From Stercorarius parasiticus (Eukaryota > Chordata > Aves > Charadriiformes > Stercorariidae): a stretch of DNA of 64,000 bases. Below, in pieces: positions 11,601 through 60,384 of the stretch; the first letter of the stretch is position 1; each line of letters begins with the position of its first letter. Under the pieces are notes generated by a model. It was not told the origin of the DNA and searched no databases. It saw only the letters and a list, made by a program, of their open reading frames with translations. The DNA lies in NCBI GenBank assembly GCA_013396915.1, contig VWZL01002006.1:104398-168397 (forward strand). The letters are read 5' to 3'. A program made the translations under genes and the position numbers.

Positions 11601-14600
11601 CTTAGTGATCAGATGGTGACACTTGTCCAGATCTTGGATTTTTCTGGGAAACCAGGGTACTAGAGAGAAAGCAGCAAGAGTTAAATGAGATAGGATCAAA
11701 TAATTATTAAAAGACACAGAAAATAAAAGTTGTGATGAAGATTACAAACTTTCTTTTCATCAATATCTAAGAATATTCATATCTACATAATGTATGTAAT
11801 TGACTTTGACCAAACTGGCAGACTGGATGAAAAATGATCTGAAACTGACTTGCAATGATATTCTCTCGGTTTTCATTACTGGAAACAATTTTTAAAGGCA
11901 AAAACATTTCCTCTTAGGCCAAATGAAATGTGTTGTTTGACACAGCACAATACATGTTCCAGTATTTAAAGGGTGGCTACAAAGAAGACGGAGACTCCCT
12001 TTTTACAAGGAGTCACATGAAAAAGATGCGGGGTGGTGGGTACAAGTTACTCTTTGGGAGATTCTAATTGCACACAAGAGGAAAATTTTTCACAATAAGA
12101 ACAATCGGTGATTGGAATAATCTCCCCAGGGAAGTGGCGGATTCCCCAACATTGGACACTTTTAAGATTCGGCTGGACAGGGTGCTGGGCCATCTTGTCT
12201 AGACCATGCTTTTACCAAGAAAGGTTAGACCAGTTGATCCTTGAGGTCCTTTCCAACCTGGTATTCTATGAAATTTATTTCTATGCTTTGGAATTAAAAA
12301 AAAAAAATTAATCATGTCTAAACAATAGTCTGAGATTTTTATACCTTTAAAAGTGAAAACAACATTTTAAAAGGAAAACATGAAATTTCTGGAAACAAAA
12401 CAGGCCAAGAAGTATCTTGACTTCCAGGTTTTTTTCTTCTGGCTCATTTTTATTTTAGTCAGCAAAATCATTCTAGCATTAGCTGAATTTCCAAAGTTTC
12501 CTTCCCCTGAAGTGAGGACCTTTTTCTGGTGCGGTGCCAGCATTTGTAACCAATGAATTTAAAAAAAAAAACACCTGAAAAAAGACAAAGTTAATGCTGC
12601 TTTCTGAGGTCAGACTGATACTGTGGTCAGACTTAGTGTGTTAGAGCTCAGAAAAGGTCTGCTTGGGGTCACCTTAATCTCATACTTGACAAGAGGAGAC
12701 CAGGCATCTCTGTACTGAAAGGTAAATTTAGCTTTAGCCCTATTATATTCTATCCAGGCAGAGCCATTTCACAAGGGTACAAGGCTACAAATACACACTA
12801 ATGTTAGGAAATTCCAATTCTTTCATGCAGTTATGGACAATTCTGAAGTAAGAAGGAAGAAATACTAGTCTGAGAGATGTCTTATGCCTACCCAGAATTT
12901 TTTGCTGAGGCTTTGCCTTTGGCTGTACCAATGGTTCTGCATGCAAGGTGCCTGTCCTGCCATCTATGGCCGTATCTCCTCAAAAACTGTACATGACCAT
13001 AAGTCCTCCAGTGTATGTCCCCATATACGTCTTGTCTATCCCTTACTGAGTCCTGGGAGAGGATAGACAAGCTAAAGGAGAGGGGGAGAAGGACCATGGC
13101 AGAACCGTTGGCTTGGTTACAGGAATGAATGCAGACAATAAAACAGGTATAGTGCTGACAGATGCCACTTTGGCTGCAAATGCCTCTGCTTCATGGAAGT
13201 AGAGATAACCACTACTTTTCTCAACTGAGTACCAAATTAATTTGTGTTAAAGCTACTATAGGCAGGGCACTGTCTTGTCACTGTCCTTCAGCAGGCTGCC
13301 TGGGAAGGCCTGTCTGGCTCACCTAAAAACTCCAAAGAAAAGAATAAAACGTCCATATGGGAAAATAAATTAATCCAGGAGCTGGAGCCTCAGGTGGTGG
13401 ATGTAGCCAGAATGTACACACTTGCATCTTTGCTGATCAGTAAGCATGTTTATACAACTTAGATATCTCCTAGTTACCAATATGCTCTCACAGGCATCTG
13501 CAAACCCCACTAGAAAGTGAAGCTGCAGCTAGCCTCTTTCAATAAGATATACCAGTAAAAGGGGTCACTAGCTAATCTTAGACCTAGAGGTTAGTTGAGC
13601 TGAAAGTCATCTGACAGTTTAGCACCCCCGAATTCACCTCAATAGGACCAAAAGAGTCTTAAGGCTAAAACCTCCAAATCCCCGGTTCTTGCTGGTGCCC
13701 ACACCTAAGGTGTCTCTGTGGGCTACAAATACCAACTCTCTGACCCTTTCATCTTGAAATCAAATTAACTTCTTAGGGCACTACTGAATTCTGTCTGGAG
13801 TCTGAAACACCCAGCTAAGAGCCTTTACAAACTAAGGAGTGCTGTGTGTAAGTCTGAGATAACTTAAAATGGAAAGACTCTGGCCATTTGCATGCCAAGC
13901 ATCATTACATCCAAAATAAGCCTGATTACTTTTACGATTGCTGTTCAAAACCATAAGAAAAAGGAAAATGTGAAGAAAATTATGTCCCTAGTATTCCTCT
14001 GCTTTAATGATAAACACACCATCTTTTAACAGTCCCTTGTTTTTATTGTAGATCCCAGCCCCAGCACACCTGAATCTAACTGCTACTTCTGAGCACAAAC
14101 CTCTCAACTCCCAAGGAAATCCTAAAGATGTGCTGCTTCACTTCCAAAATGCTCTTTGGCTCTCCATTTTGCCTAACGACAGTGATACCCTTTTGATATC
14201 CCCACGGTCCCTGATAACAACTTGGCATGGAGTGCCTCTCATCACTAGCCTGAAGGTGAATTTCAAGCAATACCCAAAGGTGTCCAAACAGGAATGTATT
14301 ATCAAAAAGCTCCCTGGGGATTTTTTCCTGGCCTTGTCAAGGGTGTGAAACTTCATGGCAATTCTGTATTCAGAGAACTCGACATCTGAGATGACCCTCA
14401 GCCCTCTCATCTATCAGGGGCACCCTGGCACCCTCAAGATTATATTAAGGGTCTCTAACAGTTTGTTGTTAGCTGTGATCCCCTACCTGCCTGTAAAAAG
14501 GAAAGATACCAGTCTACCTCTAGCAAACTCATTTCCTATGCTGATGACTGGTAGGGATGGTGACTCAAATACAGGACAGGCAGTCAAGTAGCCACTTTCA

Positions 14601-16601
14601 ACACTTTGCCAGGTGCAATACTGTTCCTAAGGTTCCACCTTTGAAGCTGCATAACCTCCAAACAAGCTTTTCAGGTGGCTGGGAAAATGCCTGATACTCT
14701 GTTACTCCAGACTTGGCTGTGGGTCTGTTCTCTACAAGAAGTTCATCTCCTGGTTCTCCCAGTACATGCAGACTTTCTCCTGACCCTCTCTCCCTCTTGC
14801 ACTCTTGAAGCTTCTTACAGCTTTTTGCATTTTGTTCTTCTCAGTGAAGGAGCAATCTACCTCCAGTCTTACTGGACCCAGATGGCAGTACCCAGGACAC
14901 CATAAACAGACAGCTACTGCTTCTTTTAACAAAACCAACAGAATACGCTACGAGCAAATGAAACATTCAGACCCTTTGCTATATCACTGTGTTCCCATCA
15001 AGTATCTGTGTTCACTCTGCAGAGCTTCAGAGTCAGTTCTCTGCACAGCTCTCAGCTCTAAGCCCACAGTCTTCCTACCATTGGGGAGTTTAGAGTTTCT
15101 CCTCAACTTCTTGCTTTGCTGCTCTGTCCTTCTCATCTCCCTTTTTGCTGGAACACTTTTCTCACCTCAGTTCCACTGGCTATGACAAAGTGCCTCCCTT
15201 TCCACGCTAATGGGAATGGTCCCAATTCAGGAAAAATAGTCATGCAGTGAAGAAAAATGAATGCACACTCGCCATTTTCCAGACTAATTAAATCACTACT
15301 GTGAAGCTAATGCTAAAAACATACTCCAGAAAGAAACAAAACAGCTCTAACAGATGCATACATTTCTTACCTTTGTCTTCTCTGATAGCTTTCATATCTT
15401 CTGCTACTCTCTTTAGGGAGGTGATAAGGATACTAACATCAGCACTGTGAACTTCACATTCAACAAAAATGTCGAGGTCGTCAGCAGAGTTCTTGGGCTT
15501 TTTGGCTTGTCTGGTTTCAAAGTGATGGATCTGAGTTTCAAACATCTGCAAGAGCCAGATGCTCATATGATGAAGCTTCTCCAAAGACTGAAAATCCAGG
15601 TAAGTCTAGATACACTTCTGCAATGTTTTTAAAAGGTGACTAAAAGAGGTCTTAACAAGAAGTGCATGTTAAGCAATGATGCGTAGTAATGCCCAGTTTA
15701 GAAGGAGCTAAAATACAGGCAGAGCTAAAGATTGAGCACTGTACAATTAGGTAGAGATAGATGGAGATGAAAGACAGAGTACTGTTGACTGTAGCATTTC
15801 ATCTGTTCAGAAATAACAAACGACTGGCTGGGTAACTCTTAAGGCCCTGGCAGAATGAAAGCAGATCTATTGATGTATAATAACACCATAATCATTACAT
15901 AATTGGGAATGACTGAAAATAAGTAACAAATACAATACTTTTCTTTTGAGTTATTCATTTTCAAAGATGAGAGTGAGCACCTGGTAGGCATACTTCAAGT
16001 GCCCAGAATATATAATGCCTGTACGGTTTACAACTCTTGTATTCTCTATATCTCCTGCCAAATACGCAGAGAAAATTCATTGGCTCCTAACATCCCCACA
16101 ATCTGAATGCTTGAAATGGTGGCCTGTTTAGAGGTGGCTGGCCAATACAACTGCTAGAAAGAAACAATAAATTGGAATCTGCTCTGAACAGCCCTTACAT
16201 AAAACGATGATTCTTCTAAATGACTGTGTCCAGCTAGTCCCTCCCTCCATACCACTTCCCTTCTTCACCCGGAGAGGCCAGCCAAACTCTGTGAACAGCT
16301 GTAGCAAAACAGGTACAAAGAGAAAGGGGGAAAGCAGATGGAGGCACATCAGGCAGAGAGCAGGAGAAGGATGAGAGAAGGGGAGATGCAGAGTGGGAGA
16401 GGTGAAGGCAATAGGGGCAGAAGAGAGGGTTCAATGGAAGGAAGGGAATGATGAGTTGCATACCTCAAAGATTTTGGCTGCCCTAGAGAGCTCAGCCTTC
16501 CTCACATTGCAGAGGGTGAGGGTCAGGATGAGAGTGGCTCTGCTATCCTCCCTGTTGGAGTCCAGGCTGCCTCGCCTGTTCAAGGACTCTATGGCATGCA
16601 T
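2504..16601 (-). CDS. TH2: Tyrosine hydroxylase 2 (TH2-like), partial gene, exons 2-6
   Basis: Tyrosine hydroxylases turn tyrosine into L-DOPA using iron, oxygen and tetrahydrobiopterin, the first step of catecholamine synthesis. Five minus-strand exon segments match TH in order: RRGSL phosphosite and ALSRA-type end (exon 2), IHHFETR (exon 3), [15 protein letters not shown] (exon 4), GF..EY.KRR (exon 5), THAC and EDNIPQL (exon 6). [11 protein letters not shown] and EVY/VSRFLK separate it from PAH and tryptophan hydroxylases. Its place next to PAH matches the non-mammalian paralogue TH2 rather than TH1 (TH1 sits beside ASCL2 and INS; synteny from memory). The iron ligands would be in exons 8-10, off the window, so activity cannot be judged. 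Exon 6 lacks 17 codons and ends at a GC donor, so the gene may be altered or decaying. Exon 1 was not found. Coordinates run from the last recognisable base to an in-frame Met in exon 2 that may not be the real start. Confidence 0.85.
2650..7613. other. TH2 intron 5
   Basis: About 5 kb without coding signal. It holds an old tRNA-derived SINE relic at about 5196-5480 and a T-run near 5705-5725. I looked on the minus strand for a small exon encoding the missing GDPIP segment and found none. Confidence 0.7.
5196..5480 (+). repeat. Ancient tRNA-derived (MIR/amniote-type) SINE relic
   Basis: The left part has an A-box-like tggttaaggttctgg and, about 45 bp on, a B-box-like atttaattcc. It is followed by a CORE-like stretch, including gggcaaatcacttaagc, that resembles MIR-type SINEs. 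The right part (from about 5380) resembles the ttgtaagctctttggggcagggactgtctc...tggtcttggttggggc tail that I recall from reptile and turtle repeats. It is strongly diverged, so it is an old insertion. The family name is from memory; only the box motifs are visible directly. Confidence 0.55.
7614..7681 (-). CDS. TH2: TH2 exon 5
   Basis: 68 nt, the same length as exon 5 of PAH and TH, between a CAG acceptor and a GTAAGT donor. It encodes [22 protein letters not shown] plus two bases of the next codon; the Y.KRR and AF.YR positions match TH. The family's VY is EY here, and the split codon that is normally His begins GC (Ala after joining to exon 6). This exon is more diverged than exons 3 and 4. 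Confidence 0.88.
8570..8680. repeat. Degenerate ancient amniote interspersed repeat
   Basis: The stretch around aggccaaatttctccctta and the following ttcacacaattttcagtgta resembles a family I recall from reptile genomes (phrases such as ggccaaattttcccttagtt and tgcagttaatgagt). Assignment is by memory of texture only and is tentative. Confidence 0.25.
10325..10400 (+). repeat. Tandem 44-bp-period duplication inside the LTR
   Basis: gaggggtcacacctgtgggg and the bases after it occur at 10325-10356 and again at 10369-10400, with one mismatch. Such U3 duplications commonly carry enhancer elements; that role here is inferred. Confidence 0.8.
10455..10460 (+). promoter_or_regulatory. TATA box of the solo LTR
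   Basis: The hexamer tataaa is followed by ag, about 240 bp into the LTR, where a U3 core promoter is expected. It fixes the LTR orientation as plus. Confidence 0.65.
11571..11659 (-). CDS. TH2: TH2 exon 4
   Basis: 89 nt, the same size as PAH exon 4, with a CTCTCTAG acceptor and a GTAAGT donor. It encodes [15 protein letters not shown], then [14 protein letters not shown]. The KCHHL.TK.DP motif is diagnostic for tyrosine hydroxylase; PAH and TPH have RFAN or HCAN here. This is the start of the catalytic domain. The preceding valine codon is split with exon 3. Confidence 0.95.
11660..15370. other. TH2 intron 3
   Basis: About 3.7 kb. It contains a CR1 3' fragment at 11961-12271; the remainder shows no recognisable gene or repeat. 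Several open frames of 60-126 codons at 14.1-15.2 kb have no family resemblance. Confidence 0.7.
11961..12271 (+). mobile_element. CR1 LINE 3' fragment
   Basis: Recognised by the CR1 C-terminal and 3' UTR signature: tttttcacaa followed by about 16 bp and gaataatctccccagggaag, then cttttaagattcggctggac, gatccttgaggtcctttcc and a terminal attctatga. It is truncated at the 5' end, non-coding and opposite in orientation to TH2. Confidence 0.85.
15371..15545 (-). CDS. TH2: TH2 exon 3
   Basis: 175 nt (58 codons plus one base) between a CTCTTGCAG acceptor and an AAAG/GTAAGA donor. It encodes [12 protein letters not shown] at the start, [17 protein letters not shown] in the middle and AIREDK at the end. 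This matches the TH regulatory (ACT-like) domain segment that begins FEAKIHHLETR in TH1. The phase-1 end joins correctly to exon 4 to give VPWFPR. Confidence 0.94.
15546..16463. other. TH2 intron 2
   Basis: About 0.9 kb. On the plus strand it is purine-rich near 16310-16440. No repeat or gene was recognised. Confidence 0.65.
16464..16601 (-). CDS. TH2: TH2 exon 2 (5' limit uncertain)
   Basis: The minus-strand frame reads [19 protein letters not shown], then [22 protein letters not shown], ending at a GTATGC donor. RRGSL corresponds to the Ser40 protein kinase A site RRQSL of TH1, and [11 protein letters not shown] to the conserved end of TH exon 2. Coordinates start at an in-frame ATG. The frame stays open for over 130 codons upstream, so the real acceptor could be at about 16630 (TTGGCAG) or 16800 (GCTGTCAG). 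TH1 normally has about 30 residues from a separate exon 1, which I could not identify. Confidence 0.75.
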
Positions 16602-17929
16602 CTCTTTCTCCTTGCTGGCCTCTTCCTTTTGGCCTGAGATCCCTGCCAAGTCAGTCTTCGTTGGGAGACAGTGGAGCAGATTGCAATTGCCAGATGTTGA
16701 GTGGAAGCTGCCTGAGGATGCGAGTGCTTCTCCCAGAGCAATGGCCAGGGGATGTGATGGGACTGGAGATGCAGGGTGTCTATGTGGGTGGTGAGAACAG
16801 AGCTGACAGCAGCAAAGCAAGCTGGTTGCTGCTGTGTTAGGTGTAGGGACATTTATGATGGCCATGCCAGACACATCAAGGGAAAACGCCTGCGTAGGGT
16901 ATGCGCAAGAGCCCAAGATAACCCTCCTCCTCTGGGTAACTTCAAAGCACAGCCCTCCTGCTCTGTTTGAAGATGTCTGCAAGCTGTACACCCCTGGAGA
17001 TGTGCTCCTTTGTGGAGAGGCAATTAGCCTGAGCCTCATTTACATCACCCAGTCTGGATTGCCCTGCATAATGTCTGAGATTGCCCTTCCTCCCCACCCT
17101 CTCTTATCTCACTGGGGCTCTCTCTGGGTTGACCATGCCTGCAGGGAACCAAAAATGCTCTTTCCCCAACACCAAGCCCAATCCAGGTGGTGTCCTCTCT
17201 GCACAGACACAATTGTGGGAGTGCCAGAGAGACCTGAGCCAGAGTCAAAGTTCATTGCCTATTCTGAGCTTTTCTTGCCCACATGATCTGACCTGTCCCA
17301 CGCTAGCCCCACAAGACATGAGTGCTACCTCCAGGCTAAGTTCCTCTGTTGGAATTTGTTTCTGTCATGATTTTTGTTCCAGTGAAATAAACTTTCAAAA
17401 AGTCCAGGGTCACATCATTCTCACAGCTGGCAGGGCAAGCTCAGGGAGGATTCAGCTCTGCTCCTTCCAGAGCATGGCATCCTTTGACATCCGTATACAT
17501 GTTTCTGGGTATGAGTACCTCTGTCTTCACGCCCCAAGTACACAGTGCTGGAATGCTTGTGCAAGTCATCTTGCAGGCCCCCAAGGAAGGTCATCTCTCT
17601 ATCCTCCCTTTGCAGGTGGAGCTATTTCTGATGTGCCCCTTAGCTGATTCTGACTGGGACACAACCTGGTGCTGTATTGCTCTTGCCTTCCCTCTGGCCA
17701 GGAGAAGGCTAGAGAGTGCAGCCAAATTTTGTTCTCCAGAGACCATGACAGCACTGTGTTTTCCTTTGGCCCAAGACAGAGCACTGGGAAGGTCTCAATT
17801 TCCACCTCCATTGCCTGTCTGAGACAGACAAACCCAAGGCGAATTTTAGAGCACCATGCCCAAGAGGCGGGTCTCAGCATCCCGAGGAACATCAACCCAT
17901 CCAGACCTCGGGCACTGCGGGCTTTGCAG

Positions 17930-18135
17930 GACGTGGCAAGTGCCAGCCCGGGAAAAGGTGTCCCTCCGGCCGTGCCCAGCCCTGGCCCGGGCCGGGGCGC
18001 CGCGGGGCCCGGCGCCGCCCGCGGGCAGGGCAGGGCCAGCCGCTGTCCGCGGTGCTGAACCCGGCCGGGCTCGGGGCTGTGGCACCCTGTGCTCCGCTGG
18101 CTGCCCTGGGTTCTCCTCGGCCCTGGCCCGGCTCA
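17930..18135. promoter_or_regulatory. CpG island, candidate TH2 promoter region
   Basis: A very GC-rich stretch with dense CpG (for example ggcgccgcccgcgg and ccgcggtgc), in sharp contrast to its AT-rich surroundings. It lies about 1.4 kb upstream of TH2 exon 2, where a 5' exon and promoter would be expected. No exon was recognised inside it, so its link to TH2 is inference. Confidence 0.45.
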
Positions 18136-18771
18136 TGTCCCAGCGAGCTCCGGGAGGGCAAGGGGGACAGAATTGCAGCTACAAACTGAACGGGGTGGGG
18201 GAGAAGGCTCTTCCCACTCCCACATTCCCCCAGCAGCTGTGGCAAGGCTGGGCACAGGAGAAAAAGCTGAGCTGAGTATGACTATCTGAGTCTGGACTGG
18301 GCCTTTCCCATGAAGGGTGGGTGCATGTGTCCCCACATCCAGCCCACAGGCATGGCACAAATGACAAATGGCACAAGGTCTCCTACTCCAGGTACATGTA
18401 GGTGAAAGCCCTAGGGCTTGCCATGCGTGTTTAAGGCACTGGTCACAAATACTGGCAGACCAGGGCCATCACGCTCCTATGGCTCTCTTTATGCTATAGC
18501 GTCAGAGTCCCATTTCTAGTTGTTAGTACAGCACTAAGCATGATAGTCTTTAAGTTTCTCTACCGAGAATTGAGGTTTCTCTACAGAGCCAGACTGGACT
18601 CATCAGCCAGTGTGACAGTAGAAGCAGCCTAGCCAGAGCTTACACCACCGCTTTGTAGCCCATTGCAGAGCCAGCACAGAGAGCCCTGACTCTCCAGGTG
18701 GTGAAATATCCTTCCTCAGCCAGAGGACACTGCAATACCACCTTGAATCCACACTTGGAGAAGGCCCAGGA

Positions 18772-18779
18772 AGACGTCA
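18772..18779 (-). promoter_or_regulatory. CRE-like octamer upstream of TH2
   Basis: The minus strand reads TGACGTCT, one base off the cAMP response element TGACGTCA. TH1 promoters use a proximal CRE. This one is about 2.2 kb from TH2 exon 2, and no properly placed TATA box accompanies it on the minus strand, so it may be chance. Confidence 0.2.
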
Positions 18780-21700
18780 CCCATCATATAAGTCAGCTCT
18801 GCTGAGACGTCCCGGAGTCCTGCTTTCAGCTCTTTTGGGGACCTCTGGGAGGGCGGGAGGAGAGGTCTCAGGGTGGGTGCTGCAGTTTAAAGGGCTATGC
18901 AAGGACTGGAGCACAGTGTGTCATCCGTTCCCATGGGGACAGGCAGAAGGGGGGATCTCCCACCCCAAGAATAGTTTCATCCCCTCTCATGCAGCCCCTG
19001 AATGGACACGGCTTTAAAAGACCATGGTTGATCGCCACAACCAGCCTGCCCATTTTTGATCTGTTCCCATTGCAAATATCTCCACCCTCTATGAGCACAG
19101 TACTATTCATTTGTGATGGATGCAGCATGAATATTTCTGTTTATTTAGGTTAATTTAAATGGTTACATTTGAACATTTAAAAAGTCTTTTCTGCCAACTG
19201 CTAGCGTGGTTTGAAGCAGTGAAGAGACAGGCTTTAAAAGAATGCTCTCCTGTGGAGTCCTCTTGTGCTTAATCCCTCTTCCAATAATTTCTGCATCCTT
19301 TGGGGAATAAAGCATCCCTACTCCAAGATTACTGTCATATCTAGGCATCTTAAGACAGCCAGAGGAGACCACCTCCCTGTGTAACCTGTGCTGGCAACTC
19401 CTCCCTCATCACCATTGCTGACCTCGGCCAAGGTCACTGCAAAGGAAAAGGGCCTCATGAAAGGGTTTCTTTGGTCACCTGAAACAGAGCTGGAGATGGA
19501 GACATCAAAAATGTGATCATAGTGGGATAGAAGAGAGGAATGGTATAGAAGAGAGGAAGCTTTCTTAAAAGAGTAGCTTGGGATAGGTTAGTCAGAATAG
19601 CACACGAAGAAGTAGAGCAATCAAGGCTTTGCTGTACACTTCGAGGTAATTACACGCATCAAGAGATTTATTTCTTTTTAATACCAGTTTCACTTTCGAG
19701 CTCCATCATCTAGTTTGGATGAGTGATACTCAGCCAGTCCAACACAGCCTTTTTTGAGTTGGAACCCACTTCGAATGGGCATTTCTCCCTACCTGGGTAT
19801 TTAATTTTGATCAACCTGTGTGGTTACGCTACAAAGAGGACCTACGCTGGCCAGATAATGCAAAAAGCATTTTGCTACACACCTTTAATTTTCTTTAGCA
19901 TGGAAATAAGAAGTCAAACATTAAGAAGTACTATTTAAAATGAAACTTATTTGTACCATTTAAAGCACATATGCACAAGCTAATTTATTCTGCAAGAAAA
20001 TCTACTTTAAGTATATTTTCTCTGCTTTTAAAATACTAAGCATTTAAGTTTTTCTTGTCTCTCAGTCTTGCTGAACAGTTATGTTATGCTGCTTTGGCTG
20101 GAGTTATTGCTCATTTAAATCTGCATTAAGGGACACAGAATCAGACTTGTGTCATCAATGTTCTTTAACCATTTCACTTGCACATAAAAGACAACCATGA
20201 ATCCTGGGTTCTCAATATTGCTATAGATTTACTGCTGCTGTCACTCATAACAACAGCCAGAAGCAGAAGAGCTTGGAAAGCTGTCTGATGGTTAGTTTGA
20301 AAGACTGCACCCTTGGGAGGAAATTGTTGCTTTGTGGTACACAGTTACCTTATGGGTCCTATTATATTAAGAGAGAAAGGGAGTGGGCTACTTCACACTT
20401 AAAATACACGCCAAGCAGGACTGAAAGATCTACACAGACATTGACATGAGGAAAAAAAAAAAGGGGGGAAGAAAAAAAGATACAGAGATTAAAAAGCTTA
20501 CTTCAAAGCACCAAAATGATACCATTTTGCATAAGTATATGTCTATTGAAAAGGCTTCCAGCTGGTATCCTTAGATTAATGTTATTACCCACCATAAACA
20601 TAATGGAAACAGCTGTACTTCCTATCTTCCTAAAGGATGATGCTTACATTAAAACTCCATTGATTTTCAAACTATAAATACAACAGTACTACAAAAGTAG
20701 GTGTGAGATTTGTGGACTTTCAAATCCCTCTCCATCTTTGGACCTTCTAACAGAAATGTGATTCCTGAATCACGTTAGTATCGTGACGCAGAACTGTTTC
20801 AAACTGGAAATACTATTCTGCTTTACTTTGCTCCATTCAGTTCCGATGTACAAGTGCTGATCTCCTTCCTCCTTCAACTAGGGAGCTACAGGGAGGCATT
20901 ATACAGCGTGGACCAGTCCAAGAGGTCATTTAGCTTCTTTGAGTGAAAGTTATTGGATAAAATACAGAAATAGATTTATGAACGGCAAAGGTTTCCTCTC
21001 TCCATGGCTCGGCCATTGGGTTAAGCTGGAATCACCCTTGCTTCTGTTTGTTACCTCAGTCAAGCTATACTCCAGGAAAAATAAAAAGGCTTTAACCAAA
21101 AAAGAGGGATTAAAGCTCAAGTTGGAGAAGGAAGGAGACTCCAAAAAGTATCATGACTTAGGAGCTGTCTTGAAAGATACCATGTTTGGGTTTGAATGCA
21201 CTCGGACTGGGACTCAGCTAACCTGGGTCTTCCCTAGCTTTAGTGGTGACTCTAGCCACAGACACAGTGAGTTAGGAGTTGGAAGGCTCCGATGTCTTCA
21301 GCTGCATTGTAAGAACCACTTCTTCTCCATTTCCAAATTGTTGGTATCCACCTTCTGGATTGTGAGTCCAGAAAATCAGGAGATACCTTATAGCAGTGCT
21401 GAATAAAGCACTCTCAGAGAAGGACACACCCAACACAAGGTAGCCTTTACACGTCAGCCTTCCATGGTGAGTAGCTGAGTATGTCTATTAAGAGATGTCT
21501 CCCATTTCTGTGAGCTGGCTGCTCCTGAATCAGCTCTGAATCCATGATGTTACACAATTACAGCCAGCACAGCTCTGAGTCTGGACTAATAGTGCCCTGT
21601 AAGGACATCTGCATGGTTTCTTGCTTGCACAAAGTAGTGACAGGCTGATCTCGCATCCAACTGCAAAAAGGCACACAGACTTGCCTTTAGGTAACTCCTC

Positions 21701-21862
21701 TGAAGGGGCTTTTTTGTGGGTGCTGTATTGAGGCACGGACTCCAAGCCCTGGATAGGCAGCCTCAGAGTCTTTGCTTTGAAAACCAATGACACATCACGG
21801 CATACAGCATTCCTGTCCTGCCCAAACCTTTGTGGGATTGGTGCTTGTTCAAATACAGTATA

Positions 21863-21868
21863 TTTATT
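21863..21868 (-). terminator. PAH: Candidate PAH polyadenylation signal
   Basis: The minus strand reads AATAAA about 650 nt after the PAH stop codon, the first exact hexamer I found downstream. No clear GT-rich downstream element was seen, so usage is uncertain. Confidence 0.4.
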
Positions 21869-22513
21869 CATGGTGATAAATCTTTGTTAATGAGACTGCA
21901 GAATACTTGCTGTCTTTTCTGCTAGCATCGGTGCTTTGGATCAATGGCAACATCTCATTTTTAGGAAAAAATATATATTTCAGGATAGAGGTGCTTATGT
22001 GTAAAAGTAGAGGTACAGAGGGTCAAGAGGTATATGTATACCCTCCAAAACGTGTAGAGTTTGGGTGTCCATGGGAACCTTGCACAAATGTGAAGGACTG
22101 AGGGAAGAATGACTGTGGGAGAAAGCGAGGTGGATTAGCCTGTTAGTCCTTGCCGTCCTGCCCCTGGGCCTAGAATGGAAATGCAGCCTTACATCTACAG
22201 CAGACTATAGCTCTGCATGGTGGATATCTCCTTCTTCTTTGCCACAACAGATGTGGAGACTTTCCACAAATTCCCAGAACTAAGGTAATTTTTATGCATT
22301 AGTGAGAAAAAATGGATTAGTGTTTGAAGGCCAAAAGAGTCAAGGGTCACTTGCAGGTGTCTCTTTCTCTGCTAATCTATAGTAATTAAGATATATAAAA
22401 TAAGGATTCATGCAGTACACAGGAAGATAATAGACTGAGGCTAGATGAATACTGGCATTTGCACATGGCAACTTCTAGTCAGTAGCCAGTGATTAGCAAG
22501 TTACAGCGAATCT

Positions 22514-60280
<37,767 letters not shown>

Positions 60281-60352
60281 GTTGCAGAGGCAGCGATGTC
60301 CACACAGAGAGGCCCTGTCGCTGCTGCAGGTGAAGGCTTCTGACCTTACTAC
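60281..60352 (-). other. PAH: PAH 5' UTR (predicted)
   Basis: About 70 nt between the start codon and the transcription start expected about 30 bp downstream of the TATA-like box. The exact start site is inferred. Confidence 0.45.
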
Positions 60353-60376
60353 AGTGGCCAGAACTCTGTGCAAAGG

Positions 60377-60384
60377 TATTTAAA
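60377..60384 (-). promoter_or_regulatory. PAH: TATA-like box of PAH
   Basis: The minus strand reads CTTTAAATACC, with TTTAAATA as the core, about 100 bp upstream of the ATG. The region just above it is C-rich on the plus strand. This spacing fits a TATA-driven, tissue-specific promoter. Confidence 0.55.

Larger units (their letters stand above)
16602..22513. other. Intergenic region between PAH and TH2, including PAH 3' UTR
   Basis: About 5.9 kb between the PAH stop codon and the first recognised TH2 exon. It includes the PAH 3' UTR (from 22513 leftwards), a possible polyadenylation signal at 21863, a CRE-like octamer at 18772 and a CpG island at about 17.93-18.13 kb. An A/G run lies near 20450-20475. 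TH2 exon 1 and promoter should be here but were not pinned down. Confidence 0.7.

Noticed and set aside
2504..16601. Assignment of the left gene to tryptophan hydroxylase or a second PAH copy
   Set aside because: KCHHL.TKYDP, IHHFETR and RRGSL are tyrosine hydroxylase features; PAH and TPH have different residues at these places.
2504..16601. TH2 as a processed retrocopy
   Set aside because: The exons are separated by large introns at the family's standard positions.
16631..17039. Open frame continuing upstream of TH2 exon 2
   Set aside because: It may include a few true exon 2 codons, but most of it has no TH resemblance and is probably intron or 5' flank; only the conserved part was annotated.
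17669..18275. Several overlapping long open frames in the CpG island
   Set aside because: Open frames on both strands are expected in GC-rich DNA with few stop codons; none shows a known domain.
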